Assembly (NCBI GenBank): GCA_022570975.1
Contig: JACZYS010000052.1
Location: 1-13,112, forward strand
Source: Candidatus Zixiibacteriota bacterium
GTDB taxonomy: Bacteria; Zixibacteria; MSB-5A5; GN15; FEB-12
DNA length: 13,112 nucleotides
Direction: 5' to 3'
Below, piece by piece: positions 5,266 through 12,807 of the stretch (position 1 is its first letter; each line of letters opens with the position of its first letter). The position numbers were made by a program, and so were the translations under genes. The notes under the pieces were generated by a model, which was not told the DNA's origin, searched no databases, and saw nothing but the letters and a program-made list of their open reading frames with translations.

Positions 5266-6594
5266 ATGACCAAAAAAAAGAAAATAGTCTGGATTGTTAG
5301 CATTGTTGCGTTGACAATAATCATTTTAACAGTTGTAAATCTTACTATGGATAGTAATGATGCCACAATGGTCCAGGCTGATCTGGCCTATACCGATGAC
5401 CTCTCTGAGATTGTTTCTGTTTCAGGAAGGATTGAACCACAGACCAAAGTTAATATTACTTCCGAAGTTTCCGCGCAAATTGTCCGGGTGGCGGTCACCG
5501 AAGGAGACTGGGTAAATAGGGGGCAATTGTTGATACAGCTTGATACTGTTCAACTAAATGCCTCAATGGAGCAGGCCAAGTATACCCATGAAGAAGTTGC
5601 GGCCAGAACGGACGCCGCTTACAGCCAGTATGAAAAAAATAAACTGGAATTTGCAAGACAGACAAAGTTATATCAGCAAAAACTTACTTCGGAAACCGAA
5701 TACACCAACGCCAAGTTTGCTCATCAAAATTCAAAGGCCAATCACAATGCCGCCAAAGCCCAGCTTAAGACAAGCAAGGCCGGACTGAACAAAGCGCTTG
5801 ACAATCTGAGTAAAACCAGAATTGTTGCCCCAATGGACGGTGTCCTGACTTTCTTAAATGTAGAAGAGGGTGAAATTGCACAGGCCCAGACATCGTTTAC
5901 TCAGGGTAAAACACTGATGACAATTTCAGACTTATCTGTTTTTGAGGTCGAAGTTGATGTCGATGAAACCGAGATAGCAAAAATTAATCTTAATCAGAAA
6001 TCAAGCATCAAGGTAGATGCATTTCGGGATACGCTTTTCTCAGGTACGGTTGTAGAGATCGGTAATTCCGCCCGGGTGACCGGAGAAGGAACCGAAAACT
6101 ATTCGACCAGCTTTAAAGTCAAAGTCCGTTTTGATGAAAACCATGCCCGGATCAGACCGGGGATGTCGGCAACAGTAGAAATTGTTACCGCCACCACTGA
6201 GAACGCTCTTTTGGTTCCTTATGCTGCCGTTATCACCCGTACATTTGATGACGAAGAAAAGAAGGATGAAGAGGAACTTACCAAAGATGATTCTTCTGTA
6301 GGAGCAGTCTTTGCCGCTGAAGTTGACAGTCAGGATGAAATCAAACCAAAAACTTATAGAAAAAAAGAAGAAAAAGAAAAGTTAACCGGTGTTTTTGTAA
6401 TTAGAGAGGGAAAAGCTGAATTTGTCGAGATTACAACCGGAATTGCTGACGAAAGAAATATTGTCGCTTTATCCGGCCTGATGCCGGGTGATACCGTTAT
6501 CTCTGGCTCGTTTAAGACGATTAGAAATCTCAAAAGAGGTGATGGCGTTAAAATTGATGAACGATCCGTAGAAAAAATGAAAGAGTTCGAGTAG
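5266..6594 (+). CDS. Membrane fusion (HlyD/MacA-type) periplasmic adaptor of an efflux system
   Basis: This 442-residue protein is anchored by one N-terminal membrane helix (residues 7-26). It then shows the MacA/HlyD order. The first half of a lipoyl-like domain is at 60-100 (TSEVSAQIVRVAVTEGDWVNRGQLLIQLD). An alpha-helical hairpin rich in Ala, Lys and Gln spans about 100-182. The second lipoyl half is TRIVAPMDGVLTFLNVEEGE (184-203). A beta-barrel spans about 225-310 (VDVDETEIAKI, RPGMSATVEI) and a membrane-proximal domain ends GLMPGDTVISG. Such adaptors join an inner-membrane pump to an outer-membrane channel, which implies a Gram-negative envelope. A highly charged Glu/Lys/Asp insert (about 328-372) splits the last beta region and is not usual. 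AGGAT stands about 8 nt before ATG 5266. It is first of a three-gene operon with two permeases. Confidence 0.9.
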   Translation: MTKKKKIVWIVSIVALTIIILTVVNLTMDSNDATMVQADLAYTDDLSEIVSVSGRIEPQTKVNITSEVSAQIVRVAVTEGDWVNRGQLLIQLDTVQLNASMEQAKYTHEEVAARTDAAYSQYEKNKLEFARQTKLYQQKLTSETEYTNAKFAHQNSKANHNAAKAQLKTSKAGLNKALDNLSKTRIVAPMDGVLTFLNVEEGEIAQAQTSFTQGKTLMTISDLSVFEVEVDVDETEIAKINLNQKSSIKVDAFRDTLFSGTVVEIGNSARVTGEGTENYSTSFKVKVRFDENHARIRPGMSATVEIVTATTENALLVPYAAVITRTFDDEEKKDEEELTKDDSSVGAVFAAEVDSQDEIKPKTYRKKEEKEKLTGVFVIREGKAEFVEITTGIADERNIVALSGLMPGDTVISGSFKTIRNLKRGDGVKIDERSVEKMKEFE

Positions 6595-6609
6595 TCGGGA
6601 ATATATTTG

Positions 6610-7836
6610 ATGATATTTTTCTCTCTCATAAAAGAATCCATTAGTGCTTTACTGTCCAACAAACTTCGCACCTTTTTGACAGTGCTGGGGATGATGATGG
6701 GCGTTGCTTCGGTAATTACAATTGTCTCCACCGTTGAAGGAATGCAGCAGAGCATGGAAGACACCTTTAATACTATGGGACAAAATACACTCACCGTTAC
6801 CAGATTTGGGATTGTAACATCCATGAACGATTATCTGGAACGATTGAAAAGAAAAAAACTAACCAGAGAACTTATTCCCAAAATTGAAGAAGGCTGTCCT
6901 GATTGTGAAATGGTGGGTGCCGAAGGATACGCATATTCTCATATTAAAGTAGGTGCAGAAAGATTGCGATGGGTGCAGGTTAGCGGTGAAACACCAAACA
7001 ATTTGGATATGAGAGATCTGGATGTGGCTCAGGGTAGATATCTTTCATGGGAAGATGACAGGCGGCGGAGAAAAGTAGCTTTTATCGGTCATGTAGTATA
7101 TGAAAAGTTTTTTGAGGGAGAAGACCCCATAAATCGAAAAATAAAACTTGGCCGTGAAGAATTCACCGTAATAGGAGTCGCCGAAAAAATTGGCGGATTA
7201 TTCGGATCTGATTTTGATGAATTTGTAACCATTCCTTTATCTACTCATCAGAAAATTTATCACCAGCCGGGAAATCCGGTAAACCTTATAATCAAAGTCA
7301 AATCTGCAGCAGTTAGAGAAAATGCAATAGATCAGGTCAGGGTTGTTCTCCGTTCTACCAGAAGGGTACCTTTTGACGCAGAAGATGACTTTGAAATCCT
7401 TACTCCCGATGCAATCTTAGGCTTCATTAATGATATTACTAAAGGATTTAGAGTTTTATTGATGGCTTTGCCGCTGTTGTCAATAGTCGTCGGCGGAATT
7501 GTTATTATGAATATTATGATGATTTCTGTTACTGAGCGGACGAGGGAAATTGGAATAAGGAAAGCAATTGGAGCCAGCAGGAAGAATATCTTATATCAAT
7601 TTCTATTTGAATCGATAATTGTATCTGTCATGGGCGGGGCCATTGGGGTTATCTTTGGAGTTTATTTTGGGAGTCTGATTCTAACCTCATATATGGATAT
7701 ATTCATCACTCCAACAGCGATGGGGATTATACTGGGGGTTGGCATTTCGACCGCTGTCGGTCTTTTCTTCGGAATTTATCCGGCCATGCGAGCCTCCCGG
7801 CTCAGTCCGGTTAAAGCATTAAGTCATGAAACATAA
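6610..7836 (+). CDS. MacB/FtsX-type ABC transporter permease (first)
   Basis: This 408-residue protein is an inner-membrane permease of the MacB-periplasmic-core plus FtsX architecture. Helix 1 is near residues 20-42 (RTFLTVLGMMMGVASVITIVSTVEG). A large periplasmic domain spans about 43-275. Three C-terminal helices lie near 280-305, 330-358 and 370-395. The cytoplasmic coupling segment ERTREIGIRKAIGASRKN (from Glu309) is the family hallmark. The protein ends AMRASRLSPVKALSHE. It has no nucleotide-binding domain. In canonical MacB the ATPase is fused at the N-terminus, and in split systems it is a separate gene. I take ATG 6610; the in-frame TTG just before it is less likely. It follows the adaptor stop by 15 bp with only a weak ribosome site, consistent with coupling. 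The substrate is unknown; related systems export macrolides, peptides or lipoproteins. Confidence 0.9.
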   Translation: MIFFSLIKESISALLSNKLRTFLTVLGMMMGVASVITIVSTVEGMQQSMEDTFNTMGQNTLTVTRFGIVTSMNDYLERLKRKKLTRELIPKIEEGCPDCEMVGAEGYAYSHIKVGAERLRWVQVSGETPNNLDMRDLDVAQGRYLSWEDDRRRRKVAFIGHVVYEKFFEGEDPINRKIKLGREEFTVIGVAEKIGGLFGSDFDEFVTIPLSTHQKIYHQPGNPVNLIIKVKSAAVRENAIDQVRVVLRSTRRVPFDAEDDFEILTPDAILGFINDITKGFRVLLMALPLLSIVVGGIVIMNIMMISVTERTREIGIRKAIGASRKNILYQFLFESIIVSVMGGAIGVIFGVYFGSLILTSYMDIFITPTAMGIILGVGISTAVGLFFGIYPAMRASRLSPVKALSHET

Positions 7837-7839
7837 GCT

Positions 7840-9093
7840 ATGTTATTGACTCCCATAGAAATAAAAATAGCAATATTTATTGCACTTGATTCTCTTAGAG
7901 TCAGTAAGTTCAGATCTGCCTTAACTATTCTGGGAGTAATGATTGGCGTCAGCTCGGTTATTGGTCTGGCTTCGGTTATAAACGGCCTGGATGGAGCCTT
8001 CAATCAAGAGATAGATTCTCAAGGGTCAAACAGCATTATGATAACCAAACTGCCCTTTGATTTTGACCGGGACAAGATGACTGAAGAAGAGAGAAACCGC
8101 CCCGGGATTACCGTCGGCGAGGCCCTGGCAATCAGGGATAACTGTCCTCATGTTGACGGCATCTCTCCTCAAAATTATTATTTTAAACCGGGAGGAAATC
8201 AGGTAAAATATAAAAACCGCAAAGGCAACAACCCGCGGGTGCTGGGTGTTTGGTCAGACTATCTTAAAGTAACCAACTCCAGCATTGGGCAGGGGAGATT
8301 CATCAATGATATGGACGAGCAGTTTCGGGCTATGGTCTGTGTAATCGGAAACACCGTAGCTGATGGTATCTTTGAAAATGAAAATCCAATTGGAAAAGAG
8401 ATTAGAGTAAACGGGCAGAAGTTTTTGGTCGTTGGGGTTTTAGAAAATAAGGAATCAAATTTTGATGACGGAGCCCGGAACAATAACAATGTCATCATGC
8501 CTCTTTCCACCTTTGAAAAAATTCATCCCTGGGAAGAAGAGCTTTTTTTAATAGCTCAGGCTGATACTTATGAAAATATAGACATTGCCAAAGATGAAAT
8601 TACTTCGGCCTTGAGAAAATTTAGAAAAGTACCTTTTGATAAAGCGAATAATTTTGCCCTCTCCACTCAGGATAATCTCAAGGAGATGGTTTCTGACATT
8701 ACCAATTATATATATCTGGCCATGATGACCATTACTTCTGTCGGTCTGATGGTTGGTGGAATTGGAGTCATGAACGTCATGCTGGTCTCGGTAACGGAAA
8801 GAACCAGAGAGATTGGTGTAAGAAAGGCACTGGGGGCGAAGAGGTCTAACATCATTCTTCAATTTCTAACTGAGGCATTAACCTTATCAGGAATAGGCGG
8901 AATTGTAGGGATTATTTTTGGAGTTATTTTTGGTTCGGTGATAAATTTCTTACTAGGATTTCCTCCCGGTATATCGGTCTTCTGGATTGTCGTTGGTTTT
9001 ACCGTTTCCGTAACGGTCGGGTTGATTTCCGGCATTTACCCGGCTTACAAAGCTTCCCGGCTGGACCCTATCGATGCTTTAAGATACGAATAA
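7840..9093 (+). CDS. MacB/FtsX-type ABC transporter permease (second)
   Basis: This 417-residue permease has the same layout as the gene before it: an N-terminal helix (about 24-46, FRSALTILGVMIGVSSVIGLASVING), a periplasmic domain and three C-terminal helices. The coupling segment ERTREIGVRKALGAKRSN starts at Glu320, and the end is KASRLDPIDALRYE. The two differ strongly in their periplasmic parts, so they are old paralogues that probably form a heterodimer around a shared ATPase. ATG 7840 comes only three bases after the previous stop. I see no good Shine-Dalgarno, which points to translational coupling. No ATPase gene follows: the next gene encodes a secreted protein of another family. The ATP-binding partner must be encoded outside the window. 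Confidence 0.9.
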   Translation: MLLTPIEIKIAIFIALDSLRVSKFRSALTILGVMIGVSSVIGLASVINGLDGAFNQEIDSQGSNSIMITKLPFDFDRDKMTEEERNRPGITVGEALAIRDNCPHVDGISPQNYYFKPGGNQVKYKNRKGNNPRVLGVWSDYLKVTNSSIGQGRFINDMDEQFRAMVCVIGNTVADGIFENENPIGKEIRVNGQKFLVVGVLENKESNFDDGARNNNNVIMPLSTFEKIHPWEEELFLIAQADTYENIDIAKDEITSALRKFRKVPFDKANNFALSTQDNLKEMVSDITNYIYLAMMTITSVGLMVGGIGVMNVMLVSVTERTREIGVRKALGAKRSNIILQFLTEALTLSGIGGIVGIIFGVIFGSVINFLLGFPPGISVFWIVVGFTVSVTVGLISGIYPAYKASRLDPIDALRYE

Positions 9094-9147
9094 GTAAAAC
9101 CTCCTCTTCATTCGTCCAAATAACAGTTGCCAATTCTTGCCTTGCTT

Positions 9148-9183
9148 TGTTCCTTGGAACAGTATCAGATGCTGGCTGTTTAA
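9148..9183 (+). promoter_or_regulatory. Palindrome and possible ECF-like promoter before the GWxTD genes
   Basis: TGTTCC-TT-GGAACA (9148-9161) is a dyad with perfect 6-bp arms. Its right arm GGAAC (9156-9160) is followed after 17 nt by GTTTAA (9178-9183), a weaker version of the AAC-N17-GTC pattern seen at 3231 and 5192. No terminator is visible after the permease gene, so read-through from the efflux operon is also possible. Confidence 0.28.
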
Positions 9184-9202
9184 GAGATAAGAGAAGATTA
9201 TT

Positions 9203-10540
9203 ATGCTCAAGGATTTATTCACATATTTGATTTTTCTGTCGGTTGTTTTTTTGCCGCTTGATGTCAATGGGCAACATTATGAAGACTGGCAGCCCAACAA
9301 TTACAGCGACAAAATCCTTATTGATTATGCCGCCTTTAAAGCTGAAAGTCCTGGTAAGATACGGCTTGAAATCTACTACAAGCTGTTCAATAACCAGCTG
9401 GAGTTTGAAAAAATTGATAATATTTATCTTTCCAAAATTGATATCAAAGTGGAAATAATAGGGGACAAGGGACGCAAAACTGCTTCTGACAATATCCAAA
9501 AATCTATACGCTTAAAAGATAAACAAAAAACAAAATCAGACCGGGATTTCAGGGTATATCAGTCAATTTTTGTCTTAGACCCCGGCAAGTATGATGTAAA
9601 ACTGTCCATCAAGAATCATCTGAGCAAGAAAGCAAAGAAACAAAAGTTTACAATCAAGCTTAAGAAATTCAAAAAAGAAAGACCGTCACTTTCTGATGTA
9701 GAATTTGTTCATGCCATTGTCCCCGATGGCGACACCAACTCAACTTTTTCAAAAGGAGACATGAACATCATTCCTTCGGTTACCAGAAAATTTGGCGGAT
9801 ATGAAAGTGATAATAAAGTTACTTATTATTTTGAAGCCTACCAGGGAAGTGAAGAATTTGACCAGGTTTTGATTATCTCAAAAATCAGGCATTCCAAAAA
9901 AGCAAACATGTCCTACCGTGACTCGATGACAATCCAATTTTCATCGCCGGTGAAAAAAGAAGTCCGTTCAATTTCAATTGACAGCATGGCCCCGGGTGAA
10001 TATGAGCTGGAAATTGAGCTGAGAGACAAAAGACATAAGAAATACGCCAAACTGAAACGCAAATTCTATGTTGAATATTCGCCCCATTCTTTTTTGGAAT
10101 ATGACTACAAGATAGTCTTGAGGATGCTTTCTTTAATTGCTGATAATTCTGAAATCAAAAAGATGAAAAAAGCAGAAACGCTCACTGAAAAGATTGCGGC
10201 TTTCAAAGAGTTCTGGCTCAAGAGAGACCCAACTATCTCTACCGTTGAAAATGAACACAAGAGAGAATTTTATCGGAGAATCAGTTATGCGAATAAAAAT
10301 TTCAGATTTCTCTTTCAAAAGGGATGGTCAGTGGACCGTGGAAGAGTGTATGTCCGCTACGGAACTCCAGACCAGATAAATGACTATCCTTATTCTTCAG
10401 ACAGCCACCCATACCAAATCTGGCATTATTTTAACATCGAAGGCAGATACATCAAGTTCATCTTTGTCGATGAAAACGAAGATGGTGAATATCGATTAAC
10501 TTATCCATATAATGGATTATATTATGAACCGAATTTTTAA
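9203..10540 (+). CDS. Secreted GWxTD-domain protein (first)
   Basis: This 445-residue protein has a signal peptide (residues 1-23, MLKDLFTYLIFLSVVFLPLDVNG-QH). A long beta-rich, Lys-rich region follows (about 30-290). A helical region comes next (ETLTEKIAAFKEFWLKRDP). The C-terminal GWxTD domain includes the hallmark GWSVDRGRVYVRYGTPDQI (374 onward), then YQIWHYF, IKFIFVDENEDGEYRL. The position of the Thr in GWxTD is Val here, a departure from the name motif. GWxTD proteins are found mostly in FCB-group bacteria and their biochemical role is unproven. The start at ATG 9203 fits the signal peptide and has a purine-rich stretch upstream. The next gene is a second GWxTD protein that overlaps its end, so they form one unit. 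Confidence 0.85.
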   Translation: MLKDLFTYLIFLSVVFLPLDVNGQHYEDWQPNNYSDKILIDYAAFKAESPGKIRLEIYYKLFNNQLEFEKIDNIYLSKIDIKVEIIGDKGRKTASDNIQKSIRLKDKQKTKSDRDFRVYQSIFVLDPGKYDVKLSIKNHLSKKAKKQKFTIKLKKFKKERPSLSDVEFVHAIVPDGDTNSTFSKGDMNIIPSVTRKFGGYESDNKVTYYFEAYQGSEEFDQVLIISKIRHSKKANMSYRDSMTIQFSSPVKKEVRSISIDSMAPGEYELEIELRDKRHKKYAKLKRKFYVEYSPHSFLEYDYKIVLRMLSLIADNSEIKKMKKAETLTEKIAAFKEFWLKRDPTISTVENEHKREFYRRISYANKNFRFLFQKGWSVDRGRVYVRYGTPDQINDYPYSSDSHPYQIWHYFNIEGRYIKFIFVDENEDGEYRLTYPYNGLYYEPNF

Positions 10541-11987
10541 TTTTGTGAATTACAAATCAAATTTATTAGCTATTTTAATTTTTGTGTTGTTGACAATTCC
10601 AAAAACAAAAGCGCAACCAAATAATGTCTCTGAGAGTACAGAGATACTTGATATTTATGCCGGGTTTTCTGTTTTTGGAAACCCTCTTTATGATTCTGTC
10701 TCTCTGCTTGAGTGCAGATATTCATTCAACAGGAGCAAGGTAGAGTTTTATGCAACTGATTCAACCGAGTCAAGTTTCACTGCTGAAATATCTGCTTATT
10801 TTGATGTTTATGATTCTACCGGTCTAATATTTGACTCGGCCAGCAGCACTTTTGGGATAAGAGTAAATTCAAGAGGGGAGATTACGGAAAAAGATATAAA
10901 AATATTTGATAAGCTTTCTCTGTTAGTTAAGCCGGGACATTATTCGGCCCGGTTAACTATTTATGATCTTGTGGGACAAAAAAAAGGGGAGTTCTTTTTT
11001 GGGGAGGTCACAATTGACCCGATAAGCAAGACTGACCTAAAAATAGGTGGAGCTTTCATGGCTTATGAGACCAAATATGTTGGTGAACTATATGAAGGGA
11101 ACAAAAGGCTGGTAAAAAATGGTTACCTGATTTATCCAAGCCCAAACGGAATTTACAGCACCGAGGACAGTACTGTTTCTATATATTACGAATTATATAA
11201 TATCTCAGAACCATATGATTCCACTCAGTCAGTCTCGGTCAAATATTCTGCCTTAAAAAGAGATTCAACCTTTATTGGAGAAATTGCCAGCAGGGAGATA
11301 ATTAAAACGACCAATTCCGCCGTTGTTGTTGAGACGTTTAATGTTTTTGGCTGGGCACCGGGGGTTTATCATATTGAAATTGTGGCCGAAGATGATTCCG
11401 CAACTCGCACAGACAGAATAATTGTCCCATTTGCTATTATTACTCCAATAACCAAAGAGAGCCTCAGGCTGACCCAAGAAAAGATTGTTGATCCTTATGA
11501 ACTGATGAGTCTGAAAGAAAAAACTAATCTGGTCACATATCTGTTGACACCTCAGCAGAAGAAAACTTTGAAACTTCTATCAGATATAGGCAAGAATAAT
11601 TTTCTGGAACAGTATTGGAAAGATAATGACTCTACCAAAAACACCAGCATAAATGAGACACGCCTGATGATGATTGAGCGGTATAATTTTGTAAATAAAT
11701 ACTTTTCCGCAGATTTTAAAAAAGATAACGGCTGGTCTACGGACCGGGGTAGAATTTTTATGACTTACGGATACTGGGATGAAAAAGATGATATCAGTCA
11801 TCCCCGTGCCGGCAACCCGTATGTTGTCTGGTATTATCGTTGGCTGGGTGCAGGTAAGCTCTTTGTTTTTGAAGACTGGACCGGAACTTCTGATTATAGA
11901 TTAGTTCATTCAAATGTTTATGGGGAAATGTTTAATCCATCCTGGGAAGACCTGATTCAGGAGGGTCCCCGGCTTGATCATGAGTAA
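10524..11987 (+). CDS. Secreted GWxTD-domain protein (second)
   Basis: This 487-residue protein resembles its upstream neighbour in plan but not closely in sequence. A signal peptide (residues 1-31, MNRIFNFVNYKSNLLAILIF, cut near KTKA-QP) leads into a long beta-rich region with many Ser, Thr and Tyr. A helical stretch follows (LTPQQKKTLKLLSDIGKNNFLEQYW). The C-terminal GWxTD domain starts at Gly403 with the exact motif GWSTDRGRIFMTYGYWDE. It then shows YVVWYYRWLGAGKLFVFEDWTGTSDYRLVHS. I choose ATG 10524 because the signal peptide begins there. ATG 10512 in the same frame would add four residues. Either start overlaps the preceding gene (17 bp from 10524), so translation is coupled. Its stop is 11 bp from the stop of a convergent DUF1573 gene with no visible terminator between them. 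Confidence 0.86.
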   Translation: MNRIFNFVNYKSNLLAILIFVLLTIPKTKAQPNNVSESTEILDIYAGFSVFGNPLYDSVSLLECRYSFNRSKVEFYATDSTESSFTAEISAYFDVYDSTGLIFDSASSTFGIRVNSRGEITEKDIKIFDKLSLLVKPGHYSARLTIYDLVGQKKGEFFFGEVTIDPISKTDLKIGGAFMAYETKYVGELYEGNKRLVKNGYLIYPSPNGIYSTEDSTVSIYYELYNISEPYDSTQSVSVKYSALKRDSTFIGEIASREIIKTTNSAVVVETFNVFGWAPGVYHIEIVAEDDSATRTDRIIVPFAIITPITKESLRLTQEKIVDPYELMSLKEKTNLVTYLLTPQQKKTLKLLSDIGKNNFLEQYWKDNDSTKNTSINETRLMMIERYNFVNKYFSADFKKDNGWSTDRGRIFMTYGYWDEKDDISHPRAGNPYVVWYYRWLGAGKLFVFEDWTGTSDYRLVHSNVYGEMFNPSWEDLIQEGPRLDHE

Positions 11988-11998
11988 TTTATTAAGTC

Positions 11999-12703
11999 TT
12001 ATTCTTCATCAAAAAGTCTTACTTCTCTTTCTACCGGGATAGTGAAGCGGCTTTTTTTCTTATCATTTACTTCAAAAGTAAATGACTTCTTAAACGATTC
12101 TTTCAGCTTTTCTACTTTGATTTTGAGCTCAGCTTTTACAGTTTCGCCCGCTTCAATTGATGCTGGAATAGAAAGTTCAAAATAATCATCAGGGGAATAT
12201 ATGATTTCAATATTAAGCTTTTCAGATGAACTGTTGGTTATCTGAAATGTCGCCTTATCATTAATCTTCTTTGTAAATTGTGTCAGGTTCAACATAAACG
12301 GTTTGAAGTTTAGCGGATATAGAAGGTCCACATTCTTGATCACAAATGCCCTAAATTTAATATGATCAACTCTTGGAGTTGCGTTGCTAATAATTCCAAC
12401 TGATTTTTTGACTTTTTTCAGGTACAGTTTACTGGAAAATATTATTTCAAGGCCGGTACTGTCACCGGGAGAAACAATGTCCTTGATTAAAGGAACTTTT
12501 GTACAAGCACAGTCCGGTTTAACATCCTTAATCCGTAAAGAATCGTCACCGGTAGAAATAAGCCAGAATTCGTATGACACCGTTGCCTGCTGGGGCATGT
12601 ACCCAAAGTCAAAGTTGTTATTTCTGATTGTCATTCTTGTCTCAGCTTGCAATGATACCGCAACAGTCAGCAAAAGGAATAAAAAAGAAGATAAATATTT
12701 CAC
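11999..12703 (-). CDS. Exported DUF1573-domain protein with CxC motif
   Basis: This 234-residue protein has a signal peptide (MKYLSSFLFLLLTVAVSLQA). The DUF1573 core is FDFGYMPQQATVSYEFWLISTG (31-52), DCACTKVPL with Cys65 and Cys67, then SPGDS. A C-terminal beta segment ends SRFTIPVEREVRLFDEE. Of the complete paralogues here it is closest to the left-edge UGA-containing protein: both share STGDD, CTK-PL and IIFS-K. I choose GTG 12703, because AAGGAG stands 7 nt upstream and a typical signal peptide begins there. The in-frame ATG at 12721 would put that ribosome site inside the gene and add six polar residues. The terminator at 12748-12775 separates it from the next paralogue, so a promoter in the 40-70 bp before the start is expected; none is clear. 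Confidence 0.87.
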   Translation of the reverse strand: MKYLSSFLFLLLTVAVSLQAETRMTIRNNNFDFGYMPQQATVSYEFWLISTGDDSLRIKDVKPDCACTKVPLIKDIVSPGDSTGLEIIFSSKLYLKKVKKSVGIISNATPRVDHIKFRAFVIKNVDLLYPLNFKPFMLNLTQFTKKINDKATFQITNSSSEKLNIEIIYSPDDYFELSIPASIEAGETVKAELKIKVEKLKESFKKSFTFEVNDKKKSRFTIPVEREVRLFDEE

Positions 12704-12710
12704 AACATTG

Positions 12711-12716
12711 CTCCTT
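12711..12716 (-). promoter_or_regulatory. Ribosome binding site that decides a GTG start
   Basis: AAGGAG on the minus strand lies 7 nt before GTG 12703. It lies inside the longer ATG-started frame, so it supports the shorter GTG-started protein. Confidence 0.75.
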
Positions 12717-12747
12717 GTCATATTATTTTCTCAACATCTTTTTATAC

Positions 12748-12775
12748 AAAAAAGACCGTCCAAAATTGAACGGTC
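12748..12775 (-). terminator. Rho-independent terminator of the right-edge DUF1573 gene
   Basis: On the minus strand an 8-bp stem (GACCGTTC with GGACGGTC, one T-G wobble) and a 6-nt loop are followed by six T. It lies 33 bp past the stop of the 12808-13112 gene. Confidence 0.88.
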
Positions 12776-12807
12776 TCAATATATCTTGTTCGTTTAAAAT
12801 GTCAATT

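Noticed and set aside
11985..12001. Bidirectional terminator between the convergent GWxTD and DUF1573 genes
   Set aside because: The 11-bp gap and its flanks show no stable hairpin.
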